DNA of 64,000 nt from assembly GCA_024697645.1 (NCBI GenBank), contig JAILFH010000114.1:33814-97813 (forward strand). The letters run 5' to 3'. The notes under the pieces were generated by a model. That model was not told the DNA's origin, ran no database searches, and was given only the letters and a program-made list of their open reading frames with translations. The translations under genes and the position numbers were made by a program. The stretch comes from Prevotella sp. Its GTDB lineage: Bacteria; Bacteroidota; Bacteroidia; Bacteroidales; Bacteroidaceae. Shown piece by piece: positions 24,206 through 32,751 of this stretch. The number at the start of each line of letters is the position of its first letter. Positions within the stretch are counted from its first letter, which is position 1.

Positions 24206-26725
24206 TTATGGCTCGTAGCACTTCACGCGAGTACCATCGTAACCTACTGCCATAATGTAAGCGGGGTTCTCGCTTGTGTTCCAGACGACGTTGGTGTACT
24301 GTGGCTTGTAGGCGCTCTCACCATGACCATAATTAGTGATGTGGATGAGCGTACCGTCAGCCGTATAAGTCTCAAAACCAACGACATTCTTCCACTTGCT
24401 ATGCTGGATGCGAACATTATTGCCAGAGAGCACGCAGCCTGCTCCAACAGTTCCTGCCTCAAGAGCAGCCTTATCGCGGAAGACGGGATAGTTGTTAACG
24501 TCGATGAAATAGAACGCCTCAGGAGGCTCAGGATAATTCATTGCCTCTATCTGACTCTCGAGTGTGTTGAGCATACTCTCAGTGATTGTGAGTTGACCGA
24601 CACCATAGTCGTCAATTGCGACATCAACAGTTTTGAACATGCCTACCTTCTTGAAGAATGGCAACCAGTTGGTCTTCGTAATCTTACACCATTGCAGCAT
24701 AAAGTTCACCTGCTGCTGACCATTAGTCATACTTGCTACGCTTGCATCTGTACGTAAAGTCTCGTAGAGTTCGGGATAAGCACTCGGCTGTATTTCAGCA
24801 ATACGAGTATAGATAAGCAACTGCCAGAACGGAATCAGTGTGCAGAACACATCACCATTGACATGCGGCATGAACTGACCTCCTGTAAGTACATTGTACT
24901 GAAGGTAGTTGTAGTAGCGGAAGCCGTTGGACTCGTTCTCCAAACGATGATAGCCATCAGTACGAAGTTCGTGTTCAACGTAAGCCGACATAATGTTATT
25001 ACTGACCTCAGTCAGACCAACCCATGTCAGACCCTTCGTCTGGTTGTTGTGACCCAACTCGTGGGCAGCACCCCAGAAGTCGAAGTATTTACGGCTCGTC
25101 GGATCACGCAGCGCATTGACGGGAACGCAGAAACCATCGTTGCTGGCATGATAGAGACCAGCACTCGTGGCTACAGTGATAGCGCACTGACGGTTGGGAC
25201 ACTCGTGGTTGTACTTGAATACACCCATGAGTTCACGCTCAACGCTGACAATGCTGTCGTAAGCGGCCATCAGCCATTCACCATCGTTCGGACAGTTAGC
25301 CTGATAAGACGAAACAGGGAAGACGCAATCGATGAACTCACCGTGTAGATCAAGGCAGTCGCCCTTCGCATTTGCCAACAGACGCTTCCAGTCATCATTG
25401 GTGTGACCCTTATACTTCGGACTGAAGTAACCCTGCTCTGTGGCGTTGAGGAAGTGAATCTTCACCTTCGGAGCATTCTTCCAGTCGGAAGTGTAGTAGT
25501 TGATGTAGCCATTACCCTTGTTGTTACACCTGATGACGTTAATACCATTGCTGAGCGGATAACTGCTCGAAGCGAACACTTCGGGACCGAAGTTGCGAAC
25601 AGTAAGTGAAACGGGCGATGTAGAGATGCCTTCAACAGCCAGAATAACGGTCTCTCCCTCTTCGAAGGTGATACCAGTCGGATTCTCATGATCGCAGTAG
25701 GTGTGAGCATTCTTCAGTTCGTTGCGAAGTTCAGAGACAGGACGGAACGCACCAAACTCGCCCAAGCGGAACTCTGTGGAATAGGTTCCTGCCATCATCT
25801 GCTGAGCAGCATCGCGAATCTCCTCGACGGGAATCTCGGCAATCTGTTCTGCGGTGAGACCAGACTTGAGGGTCGTGCAAAGATTGTCAGCGAAGTACTG
25901 CTGGAAGAGGTCGGTCATATAGGTGTTGCGCTCGTAGAACGTCATCTCAGCACAACTGGCAAATGCGCGTCCTGCGTCGCTCGTACTGCTGAGTACAGTG
26001 AAACGAACTGACACGATATTGTCGATGCCATTTGAACCGAAGGAGATCTGCGAAGCATTGTTGCCACCGCCGAAATCCATTGTGGTGAGTTCCACAAAGT
26101 CGCCACCTTGTAACTTATACTCAATTTTAACTTCCTTAAAGTTGCCATTGGTGCCCGACTGACGCGGAGTGTATACAGCGTAGTCGATATGCGACGCCTT
26201 CTCGAAGTTATAGGTGAGCGTAATGGGATAAGTAGTTCCGGAATAATTAGAATGATAGATGGTTGAATAGTCGCCATCAAACGATTTCTCAATACCTTCA
26301 CCACCCTGATAAGACGAAGCCTCACCACTTGCGATGGGAACCTGAATGTCTGTAGCATCGAAACCTTCCTGAATGACGGTGAGCAGGCGCTCAACAGTGC
26401 CGTTGGCAGAAGTGAACTTCACGGTTCCTTCACGCTCGCCAAGATTGAAGTTGGGTGAACTGAAGATGGCCATATTGCCATTTGCCATCTTACGCAGAAT
26501 GATCCACGAATCATCGCTCGTGGCAGTATAGTCGCAGTTACCTGCTACGGCTACAGTCGTGAAACCGCTGCAGTCGATATAGGCTGTGGTCTTACCAAGT
26601 ATGAGTTGGTCGCTCTTCAGATTCGCATTGTCAAGACGGAGCGACTGAGCCTGAACATTCACAGCAAGCAGCATTGCCACTATGCTGAGGACATAATATC
26701 TTATTGTTTTCATATCCTTATTCAT
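24206..26725 (-). CDS. M60-type (enhancin-like) glycoprotein metallopeptidase with BACON and discoidin-like domains
   Basis: The protein has 839 aa. ATG at 26725 or the in-frame ATG at 26713 (MKTIRYYVLSIVAMLL, a better signal peptide) may be the true start. Domain order: BACON-like domain (about 30-122, with DDSWIILRK and a TVIQEG end), F5/8-type C-like domain (about 125-265), a linker, then a peptidase domain of the M60 type. The motif HELGHNN (His555, Glu556, His559), followed by LTEVSNN with Glu573, matches the family HExxH...E signature. Known members cleave mucins and other O-glycoproteins. BACON domains are thought to bind glycans or mucins. It lies 12 bp after the leucine-rich-repeat gene, so the two are cotranscribed. 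No T9SS tail was recognised. Confidence 0.88.
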   Translation of the reverse strand: MNKDMKTIRYYVLSIVAMLLAVNVQAQSLRLDNANLKSDQLILGKTTAYIDCSGFTTVAVAGNCDYTATSDDSWIILRKMANGNMAIFSSPNFNLGEREGTVKFTSANGTVERLLTVIQEGFDATDIQVPIASGEASSYQGGEGIEKSFDGDYSTIYHSNYSGTTYPITLTYNFEKASHIDYAVYTPRQSGTNGNFKEVKIEYKLQGGDFVELTTMDFGGGNNASQISFGSNGIDNIVSVRFTVLSSTSDAGRAFASCAEMTFYERNTYMTDLFQQYFADNLCTTLKSGLTAEQIAEIPVEEIRDAAQQMMAGTYSTEFRLGEFGAFRPVSELRNELKNAHTYCDHENPTGITFEEGETVILAVEGISTSPVSLTVRNFGPEVFASSSYPLSNGINVIRCNNKGNGYINYYTSDWKNAPKVKIHFLNATEQGYFSPKYKGHTNDDWKRLLANAKGDCLDLHGEFIDCVFPVSSYQANCPNDGEWLMAAYDSIVSVERELMGVFKYNHECPNRQCAITVATSAGLYHASNDGFCVPVNALRDPTSRKYFDFWGAAHELGHNNQTKGLTWVGLTEVSNNIMSAYVEHELRTDGYHRLENESNGFRYYNYLQYNVLTGGQFMPHVNGDVFCTLIPFWQLLIYTRIAEIQPSAYPELYETLRTDASVASMTNGQQQVNFMLQWCKITKTNWLPFFKKVGMFKTVDVAIDDYGVGQLTITESMLNTLESQIEAMNYPEPPEAFYFIDVNNYPVFRDKAALEAGTVGAGCVLSGNNVRIQHSKWKNVVGFETYTADGTLIHITNYGHGESAYKPQYTNVVWNTSENPAYIMAVGYDGTRVKCYEP

Positions 26726-26737
26726 TTTTGCTTGTAA

Positions 26738-28087
26738 TTACTTGATGACCACTTTCTTTCCGTTGACAATATAGATACCCTTCTGAGGCTGACGGTTGCC
26801 GAGAGAACGTCCCTGAATATCGTAGATAGTTGCATTCTCGAGACTCGTGCTGCTTGTCTCAACTTGCTCAATTCCCGTAGGATCAAACACATCGATAGGC
26901 TCCGTAGAGAGTTCCACGTCGGGATAGTGAGGAGAAGTTGCGGTGATGACAACGCCAGTGTGAGGCTTCAGGAATGTGATGCGATAGCCCGAATAGGTGT
27001 AGTCGGTGCCCGAGACGAGTTCTTCGCCTGCACCATTCTTGAATGTGAGCGTGAGCGACAACGGGGCACTCCAGGTGTTGCGGCCGAGAATGTTCGTAAG
27101 TTGCTCGGAACGCTCGTTGATGTTCATATCGTCGAACAAATGATAAGGATTCTGCGGCGAAACGGCTCCTTCAACTGAATAGGTCTGCGAACCCGACTTA
27201 TAGATGGTTGGGAACGAGTTGAAGAAGAGGTAGTTTTCCGAGAGGTCTACAAACTTCAGCGAATTCTTGCTGCTCGTGGGAATCGTCAGTTCCGCAAGTT
27301 TGTTACCAGGGGCACAGAGGCACACCAATGCAACATCTTCTGATAACGTGAGAGAGGTCAGACGATTGTTGCCAATCCAGAGGTTCTCGAGATTGGAGAG
27401 CGCAGCAGCATTAAAGGTAGTGATGCTGTTATCGAAACCAAGCACATCGGTAAGTTCCTCACAACGCGAGAGGGTTGTTGAAGAGACCTTGTTTCCCTGG
27501 AAGAAGAGTTTCTCAAGTCCTGTCTGATTGCCCACATAGTTGAGTGCGGTCAGACGATTATTGGCACAGATGATTGAAGTGAGGCTCGTACCGCCACGAA
27601 GTCCTGTTGCCGCGAGTCGGTTGTCGGCTTCGTTGAGGTCAACAAGTTGAGTGCTGACCAGATTGAGGGCCGTCAGTTTGTTGCCCTGACAGTCGAGAGA
27701 GACAAGTTCCGTGCAAGATGAGAGGTTGAGTGCAGTCAGATTGTTGTCTGCACAGAAAAGGCGGCGAAGCGTTGTGGCAATACCTGTCACATTGAGTTCG
27801 CTCAGTTCATTCTCTGCTACATATAGCGAGGTGATGTCCTTGTCGGAACTAAGGGTTAATGACGCGCTCTTCACTGTAAACTCTTGCGGCACACCAGTGG
27901 AATTCACTTCTTCCACTGTGCCATCACCCCATTTCAGAGTCAGGGGGATTCCCGCATTCACGGCAATAGAGATGGTAGAGCCAACATCTCTGCCTGTCTT
28001 CATAGTCACACTGCCTGCCGACGCGCTCAAGGCTGAGGTCAGCAGCAATGCCACTAATGCTAACTTTCTTAAATGTTTCATATTCAT
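26738..28087 (-). CDS. Leucine-rich-repeat protein with T9SS tail
   Basis: This 449-aa protein has a signal peptide (about 1-24, ending SASAG). Residues 80-290 hold about nine leucine-rich repeats with the phrase LxxLxCxxNxLTALNLSSCT, the short type common in Bacteroidetes surface proteins. A beta-sandwich-like region (about 325-400) follows, and the C-terminus (TIYDIQGRSLGN...GIYIVNGKKVVIK) is a T9SS sorting tail. It is likely an adhesin or binding protein on the cell surface. It is first in a two-gene unit with the M60 peptidase 12 bp downstream, so it may position that peptidase on its substrate. The ATG at 28087 could be replaced by Met3 with no real effect. Confidence 0.85.
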   Translation of the reverse strand: MNMKHLRKLALVALLLTSALSASAGSVTMKTGRDVGSTISIAVNAGIPLTLKWGDGTVEEVNSTGVPQEFTVKSASLTLSSDKDITSLYVAENELSELNVTGIATTLRRLFCADNNLTALNLSSCTELVSLDCQGNKLTALNLVSTQLVDLNEADNRLAATGLRGGTSLTSIICANNRLTALNYVGNQTGLEKLFFQGNKVSSTTLSRCEELTDVLGFDNSITTFNAAALSNLENLWIGNNRLTSLTLSEDVALVCLCAPGNKLAELTIPTSSKNSLKFVDLSENYLFFNSFPTIYKSGSQTYSVEGAVSPQNPYHLFDDMNINERSEQLTNILGRNTWSAPLSLTLTFKNGAGEELVSGTDYTYSGYRITFLKPHTGVVITATSPHYPDVELSTEPIDVFDPTGIEQVETSSTSLENATIYDIQGRSLGNRQPQKGIYIVNGKKVVIK

Positions 28088-28208
28088 TAGGTTTTAAATT
28101 CTTTTCTTATTATCGTTCGATTAATGATGCGGCAGTTATTCTAATATTGATGCTGCAATCATTTTTTTAGAGTATTTACGCTTTGAATATTTTATTCCGA
28201 TGAATCGA

Positions 28209-29033
28209 TTATTTCTGTTTGAAACTGAGAGCAGCGCCAATAGCAGTACTGAACTCGCTGTGCTCAGGCACATGGAAATGAACCCCGTAGAGCGCCTCGC
28301 ACGCAGCAAAGACCTTCTCGCAAAGAGGCAATTTGGAGAGTTTTCCAATCATCACGAAGTCCTTGATGCCACAGTCCATTGAGGAAAGGATAGCTGCACT
28401 GCAGATAGATTGCAGAACTGTCCACAGAATACCGAGCGCAATGTCCTCGCGAGTTGCATCGCTCTGGGCGTTACCGAAGAGAGAGGCAATAGCGTCGCTG
28501 GGGAGTCCGGGAAGCGGTCGGGGCGAAATGTCGCCGATGAGCACGTTAATCTTCGAGAGATCACCACTGCGAGAAAGTTCCACCACCTGAGCGATGTCGC
28601 TGGTCATCAGCATGATGCGAGAAAGCCCCAGAAGGGTTCCGCCGCCAACTCCAATACCGCCGATATGCCGAATAGAATCACCATCGCAACGAACAAAACT
28701 CGTACCTGTTCCCATGCTTACGACCACCATTCGGTCAAGTTTGGTCTCGAAGCGAGCACCCAGACCATCGGCCTTGAACTCCTCGACCTTCTTGGTTGGA
28801 AGCCCATAGATGGGTTCTTCGATATAAGCGCTTCCAACACCCGTAAGCATCACTTGCTCAACTTCTTCAAGTCCGATTCCATTGTCGTGAAGATAGCGGC
28901 CAAAAGCGCCATAGAGCGAAGCAACAGGGTCAGTAGCCTTGATGTGAATAGGCGAGATAATCTTGCCCTCATCGCTAATTCCAACAATTTTCGTCGTACT
29001 AATGCCGACATCAATTCCTATAATAATTCCCAT
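28209..29033 (-). CDS. coaW: Type II pantothenate kinase
   Basis: This 274-aa cytoplasmic protein phosphorylates pantothenate, the first step of coenzyme A synthesis. It has the ASKHA-fold N-terminus GIDVGISTTK, the central VVSMGTGTSFV and HIGGIGVGGGTLLGL segments and the late VMIGKLSK stretch typical of type II (eukaryote- and Staphylococcus-like) enzymes. Its length suits the family. It lies 49 bp after the GH43 gene on the same strand and may be read from the same transcript, although a metabolic link is not obvious. The sequence between its end and the LRR gene start (28088-28208) is A/T-rich, with no recognised signal. Confidence 0.88.
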   Translation of the reverse strand: MGIIIGIDVGISTTKIVGISDEGKIISPIHIKATDPVASLYGAFGRYLHDNGIGLEEVEQVMLTGVGSAYIEEPIYGLPTKKVEEFKADGLGARFETKLDRMVVVSMGTGTSFVRCDGDSIRHIGGIGVGGGTLLGLSRIMLMTSDIAQVVELSRSGDLSKINVLIGDISPRPLPGLPSDAIASLFGNAQSDATREDIALGILWTVLQSICSAAILSSMDCGIKDFVMIGKLSKLPLCEKVFAACEALYGVHFHVPEHSEFSTAIGAALSFKQK

Positions 29034-29067
29034 ATTTTCAGATTACAGATTGCAAATCAAATTGAGC

Positions 29068-29088
29068 ATCACTCATTTCTCATTATTT
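29068..29088. repeat. Short ATTACTC-type heptamer array at the GH43 stop codon
   Basis: Three heptamers (ATCACTC, ATTTCTC, ATTATTT) overlap the stop codon of the GH43 gene at 29083, in the same orientation to the gene as at 14290-14345. Confidence 0.6.
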
Positions 29089-31176
29089 CACTTCCTCCCA
29101 CTTCAGTACAGCACCATTGCGGCGAGCGGGATCAGCACCTGGATAGTCCATTGAGTAAGGACTGCCTGTCGTTGGCGACTTGCCCACATAGCGGTGAGTG
29201 CGCATCGACATCAGCATGAACTCCTGATTGAGATAGTCCTGCCAAAGGAACACTTCAGCCTGATTCTCGTCCTTCGTCATGCGAACATCACCAGGAAGAC
29301 CATAGCCCGAAGACATCAGATAGCGGCCATCAGCACACTGCAGAATCACCTTGCCCTGACCTTTGTCCACGAGACGGAAGTGAGTCAGAACGGAGTTATT
29401 GCGACGATCTGTATCGTAGAGCACTCCATGAGAAGTTGCCTCTGCGGGCTTGTCGGTAGCGAGATTGATAATGCGGAAGGTCTTGCCGTAAGGAATGTTC
29501 TTGCTGCGGTCAGCCTTTGGCTCAACAACGGTGAAGTTGTCAAACTCAGCATAGCCGCCCTTCTTTCCATCCTTGTTGAAGGCAAACAGCGCGTGACGCG
29601 AACCCTGGAAGGAAATCAACTGATAACTGAGCGGCATATTACGTCCCATAGGCTTGAAGTTCACGCCGTCAACGGAATAGAAATACTGTGCTTGATCGTG
29701 GTCGTAGTCGCCCACCATACGCAACCAAATCTTCTGCTTAGGAAGCGCGACACGGGTATCTATGGTATCGTTAGTTGCCTGTTCGAAGCAGCGGAGCAGG
29801 TAGTCGCCCTTCTTGCCGCTCTCCTTCACAACACCAATCCACGAACAAGGCACATTGATATTGCCAAGACCAGCAACGTCGCCAGCCTTCAGACCTTTCA
29901 CGAGAAGTTCAACTGTCGTGACCGACTCAGGGCCAATCACACGCTGAGTTAGGGTTGTGCGAGCCCACATCAATTGCTCAGCGGGCATTGAGGTGATGCG
30001 GAGTTTTCCTCCCTTCAGCGCCCAGTTCTTCTCTTCGGGATTGTGATTCCACTGCCAAACGCGACCAAGTTTCTTTCCATCGAAATTCTCAGAACGCACA
30101 TAAGGAGCATGAGGAGTTTCCTCAACTGCGATATTGGGCTTCAGCCAAGTGCGAGGCGCACGACCGAGATTACCCTCAAGGCCGAGCATAGGCCAACCGT
30201 CTTTCCACGTAATGGGAGCAAGCGTCACCGTGCGGCCAATCGAATGGAAGTCCATCATGAGCAGAGCCCACCACGAACCATCCTGAGCCTCAACAATACC
30301 TCCCTGATGAATATTGGTGCAAGCGGTAGCATCCTTGTCGATGGGAGGAATACCAAACTTGGTTCCGTCGTGTCCAATGCGATATTTCTCGCCACGAGGC
30401 ACCTGAGTGAGCGAAGCAGCATGATAGCCGAAAGTCTCGTCGGCAGTAATGACGCAAGTCTCGTAGGGTCCCCAAATCGACTTCGAACGCGAACAAAGCG
30501 TACGACCATTGGGTTTATAGTCGGTGGAGACGAGGTAGTACATTCCGTTAATCTTATACATGTGGTGACCCTCGCCTACTCCATTTCCTTCCTCAATAAT
30601 CGTGCGAGTGGTTCCTTCCTTCGGACCGCTCATATCGGGCTCCAACTCAGTGCATTTCACCTCACCATAGCCGTGAATCGCATAAATCTTACCATCATCG
30701 TCGAAGAGAACGCTCAAGTCATAGATATTTCCCTTCATATTGTGGTGCTCCCAAGGGCCGCGAACATCCTTCGCCGTGAAGCACTGTAAACCCTTGCCGT
30801 TCACGTTCGTATAAACATAGAACTGACCGTTGGCATAGCGAATGCACGGAGCCCACACGCCCTGACCATAGATTTCCTCATGGTTCTTCAGTGCAAAACG
30901 GTCGTCGGTAAAGTCGAATCGGTCGAAACAATAACTAATATTCTCCCAGTTCACCAAGTCCTTACTGTGCAAGATGACCAGACCCGGAACCGTGTGCATT
31001 GTAGTCCCGGCCAGATAGTAGTCATCGCCCACACGCAGAATGTCAGGATCGCTGAACTCATCGTAAAACAGGGGATTCGTAAATGTTCCGTTGCCATTAT
31101 CGGCAGTCCACGACTGGGCATTGGCCATAGTGGAAGTCATTAATAGACAGGTTAGAAGCAGATGTTTTAATTTCAT
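29083..31176 (-). CDS. Glycoside hydrolase family 43 (xylosidase/arabinofuranosidase type)
   Basis: ATG at 31176 gives a proper signal peptide (MKLKHLLLTCLLMTSTMANAQ) and lies just downstream of a consensus promoter. A longer in-frame start at 31224 lies upstream of the predicted transcript start and is rejected. The 697-aa product has a five-bladed propeller (about 30-330) with the family triad: base Asp43 in FSDPDI, Asp153 in IYDLSVLFDD and acid Glu202 in GVGEGHHMYK. A beta-sandwich of the GH43 C-terminal type (about 345-545) follows, then about 145 extra residues (from NIPYGKTFRIINLATDKPA) that look beta-trefoil-like and may bind glycans. The substrate is probably arabinose- or xylose-containing plant glycans. 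Confidence 0.9.
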   Translation of the reverse strand: MKLKHLLLTCLLMTSTMANAQSWTADNGNGTFTNPLFYDEFSDPDILRVGDDYYLAGTTMHTVPGLVILHSKDLVNWENISYCFDRFDFTDDRFALKNHEEIYGQGVWAPCIRYANGQFYVYTNVNGKGLQCFTAKDVRGPWEHHNMKGNIYDLSVLFDDDGKIYAIHGYGEVKCTELEPDMSGPKEGTTRTIIEEGNGVGEGHHMYKINGMYYLVSTDYKPNGRTLCSRSKSIWGPYETCVITADETFGYHAASLTQVPRGEKYRIGHDGTKFGIPPIDKDATACTNIHQGGIVEAQDGSWWALLMMDFHSIGRTVTLAPITWKDGWPMLGLEGNLGRAPRTWLKPNIAVEETPHAPYVRSENFDGKKLGRVWQWNHNPEEKNWALKGGKLRITSMPAEQLMWARTTLTQRVIGPESVTTVELLVKGLKAGDVAGLGNINVPCSWIGVVKESGKKGDYLLRCFEQATNDTIDTRVALPKQKIWLRMVGDYDHDQAQYFYSVDGVNFKPMGRNMPLSYQLISFQGSRHALFAFNKDGKKGGYAEFDNFTVVEPKADRSKNIPYGKTFRIINLATDKPAEATSHGVLYDTDRRNNSVLTHFRLVDKGQGKVILQCADGRYLMSSGYGLPGDVRMTKDENQAEVFLWQDYLNQEFMLMSMRTHRYVGKSPTTGSPYSMDYPGADPARRNGAVLKWEEVK

Positions 31177-31201
31177 AAAAATTAATAATGTTATTTCGAT
31201 G

Positions 31202-31232
31202 CAAAGATAATGCAATTCGGGCAAATAACAAA
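31202..31232 (-). promoter_or_regulatory. Promoter of the GH43 gene
   Basis: On the minus strand TTTG (31229-31232), a 19-nt spacer and TATCTTTG (31202-31209) match the consensus; the leader to the start codon at 31176 is short. This supports the chosen start. Confidence 0.8.
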
Positions 31233-31283
31233 ATCATATATGATTTTTTAGGCCTTATTGGCAATTTTTCGGAAAATAATTCG

Positions 31284-31291
31284 TAATTTTG
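31284..31291 (+). promoter_or_regulatory. -7 element of the Nudix gene
   Basis: TAATTTTG lies 28 bp before the chosen ATG. The upstream TTGG at 31258-31261 is 22 nt away, a slightly long spacing. An upstream in-frame start at 31289 would lie inside this element. Confidence 0.5.
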
Positions 31292-31318
31292 GAGTCAGAA
31301 TACTCAAAAACCAATATC

Positions 31319-31759
31319 ATGGCAACAGCAAAATCAAAAGATAACAAGAAACCACGAGTAAGGGTCGTTTCGGCCGTAGTGATGGAAAATGGAAAAATTC
31401 TCTGTACCCAGCGAACACGCTCTCACCAGAGTTACAACAGTGAACGATGGGAGTTTCCGGGCGGTAAAGTGAAGAAAGGAGAAAGCGACCACGAAGCCCT
31501 TATCCGCGAGATTCGGGAAGAAATGAAATGGGACATTTTCGTGGGTCGACCCATCGGACATGTAGTTCACGAATATCCCGACTTCATCATCGACATGACG
31601 GCCTATCTCTGCCGCGCTGGTGAAGGAGAATTCCTGCTCCTCGAACACCTCGATGCTCGTTGGCTCACACCTGAAGAACTGCCCTCGCTCAACTGGAGCG
31701 AAGCTGACAAAATCCTCGTCGATCAGTTCATTGCCGAAGAAACTTTCAGCAATGAGTAA
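31319..31759 (+). CDS. Nudix hydrolase, MutT-like
   Basis: ATG at 31319 gives 146 aa and lies after the promoter; the in-frame start at 31289 overlaps the -7 element and is rejected. The Nudix box is GKVKKGESDHEALIREIREE, followed by MKWDI, with all the metal-binding glutamates present; the usual Gly after REUxEE is Lys. WEFPGG precedes it, as in 8-oxo-dGTP pyrophosphatases of the MutT group, which clean oxidised nucleotides from the pool. A Trp-rich C-terminal phrase (DARWLTPEELPSLNW) is also typical. It is monocistronic and convergent with the B3/B4 gene. Confidence 0.88.
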   Translation: MATAKSKDNKKPRVRVVSAVVMENGKILCTQRTRSHQSYNSERWEFPGGKVKKGESDHEALIREIREEMKWDIFVGRPIGHVVHEYPDFIIDMTAYLCRAGEGEFLLLEHLDARWLTPEELPSLNWSEADKILVDQFIAEETFSNE

Positions 31760-31865
31760 TTAGAAATGAGTAATGAGTAATGGGGTAATGAGTAATGAGA
31801 AATGAGTAATGAGTAATTCGAGGAACTTGAAACTCAGAACTCAGAACTCTGAACTCTGAACTCGA
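31751..31865. repeat. Two consecutive heptamer arrays at the Nudix stop codon
   Basis: AATGAGT-type units (nine, one of them 8 bp) run from 31751 to 31814 and overlap the stop codon at 31757. After a short break, AACTCAG, AACTCAG, AACTCTG, AACTCTG, AACTCGA run from 31831 to 31865. The first family is the same as at 14290-14345, in the same orientation to its gene. Confidence 0.9.
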
Positions 31866-31869
31866 AACC

Positions 31870-32015
31870 GCGCGAAGCGCTTTGAACTTTTGGAGCAGCG
31901 AATACCATCAAGTTTACTTGTTTGGCTGAGTCGCGACTAAAGTCAGCGGAGCCAACTTTTGAACAGGCGAAGCCGATTGAACTAGGGCGAAAGCCCGTTG
32001 AACTGCCCGAAGGGC
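31870..32015. repeat. Array of GNA/GNRA-type mini-hairpins joined by TTGAACT
   Basis: Four tiny stems occur: GCGC-GAA-GCGC (31870-31880), GGC-GAA-GCC (31966-31974), GGGC-GAAA-GCCC (31985-31996) and GCCC-GAA-GGGC (32005-32015). TTGAACT or TTGAACA stands between or beside them at 31882, 31959, 31977 and 31998. A larger imperfect stem (TTGGCT 31922-31927 / AGCCAA 31950-31955) encloses the palindrome AGTCGCGACT. No gene is present. Confidence 0.8.
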
Positions 32016-32032
32016 CTAACCCCTTGCCCCTT

Positions 32033-32058
32033 CAAGTTTCGGAAGCCTCCGAAACTTG
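32033..32058. terminator. Perfect 11-bp hairpin between convergent genes
   Basis: CAAGTTTCGGA-AGCC-TCCGAAACTTG lies 5 bp from the stop of the B3/B4-domain gene and could end transcription or stabilise mRNA ends from both sides. There is no strong T run, so a true intrinsic terminator is uncertain. Confidence 0.55.
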
Positions 32059-32063
32059 ACTTA

Positions 32064-32735
32064 TTACCGATACAGGAAATAACTCCCCTGCTGAGTCTGA
32101 CAATAGCGGCAAGTGAGTTCAAGAATAAATTCAGCATTGGCCTTTACTTGTTCCTCGTTTCCGTCATAGCCGTTGATAAGCACCACCAAATGGCGAGTAT
32201 CAATCGTAATTTTCGTACGCTCGTTGTCGCTCGTCGGAGTCCCCACTCCACCTATATTATCGCGATAGACGGGCAATCCCTCAATGTTTAGCATTCCTCG
32301 TCCGATTCCCTCATAAGGTTCACCAGCACGACCCACTCCAAGCGTGAGCGTATCGCCCTGAAATTTGTCGGCGTCAAAGCCACCAATGGAATAGCCGAAA
32401 CGAATGCTGGCCAGATTAATCAAGTCGACAAGCGTATCTATCTGATAGAGTTCCTTACCCTGCAGCATGCGACGAATCAGTGCCTCCGAAGCAGGACGAT
32501 AGCGAGAAGGGTCTTTGCCACAAGCCTTATAGACGCGGCGAGTAGCAGCAATTCCCGACATCTCTTTCAGCGACTCCGTCGTGAGCGTTGCCTTATAGTG
32601 ATTGCCCAATTCGTGAATCTCTTTCCAGAGTCCTTCGCAATAGGGCGTATTCACTACATCTGCCTCAACACATGCTCCTACAAACCCAGGACACACACTC
32701 TCTATCTCATTAGATACCAGTACTTTAATCATCAT
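32064..32735 (-). CDS. B3/B4 tRNA-binding-domain protein
   Basis: This 223-aa cytoplasmic protein resembles the free-standing B3/B4 domain of the phenylalanyl-tRNA synthetase beta subunit. Supporting phrases include SRYRPASEALIRRMLQGKELYQIDTLVDLINLASIRFGYSIGGFD, split over the core of the fold, and GVGTPTSDNERTKIT. Such stand-alone proteins are widespread; some are thought to act in editing mischarged tRNA or related amino-acid recognition, but this one is untested. It begins 17 bp after the MntP gene and probably shares its promoter. Met1 and Met2 are adjacent, so the start is uncertain by one codon. Confidence 0.8.
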   Translation of the reverse strand: MMIKVLVSNEIESVCPGFVGACVEADVVNTPYCEGLWKEIHELGNHYKATLTTESLKEMSGIAATRRVYKACGKDPSRYRPASEALIRRMLQGKELYQIDTLVDLINLASIRFGYSIGGFDADKFQGDTLTLGVGRAGEPYEGIGRGMLNIEGLPVYRDNIGGVGTPTSDNERTKITIDTRHLVVLINGYDGNEEQVKANAEFILELTCRYCQTQQGSYFLYR

Positions 32736-32751
32736 TCGTTCAATTTATTGT

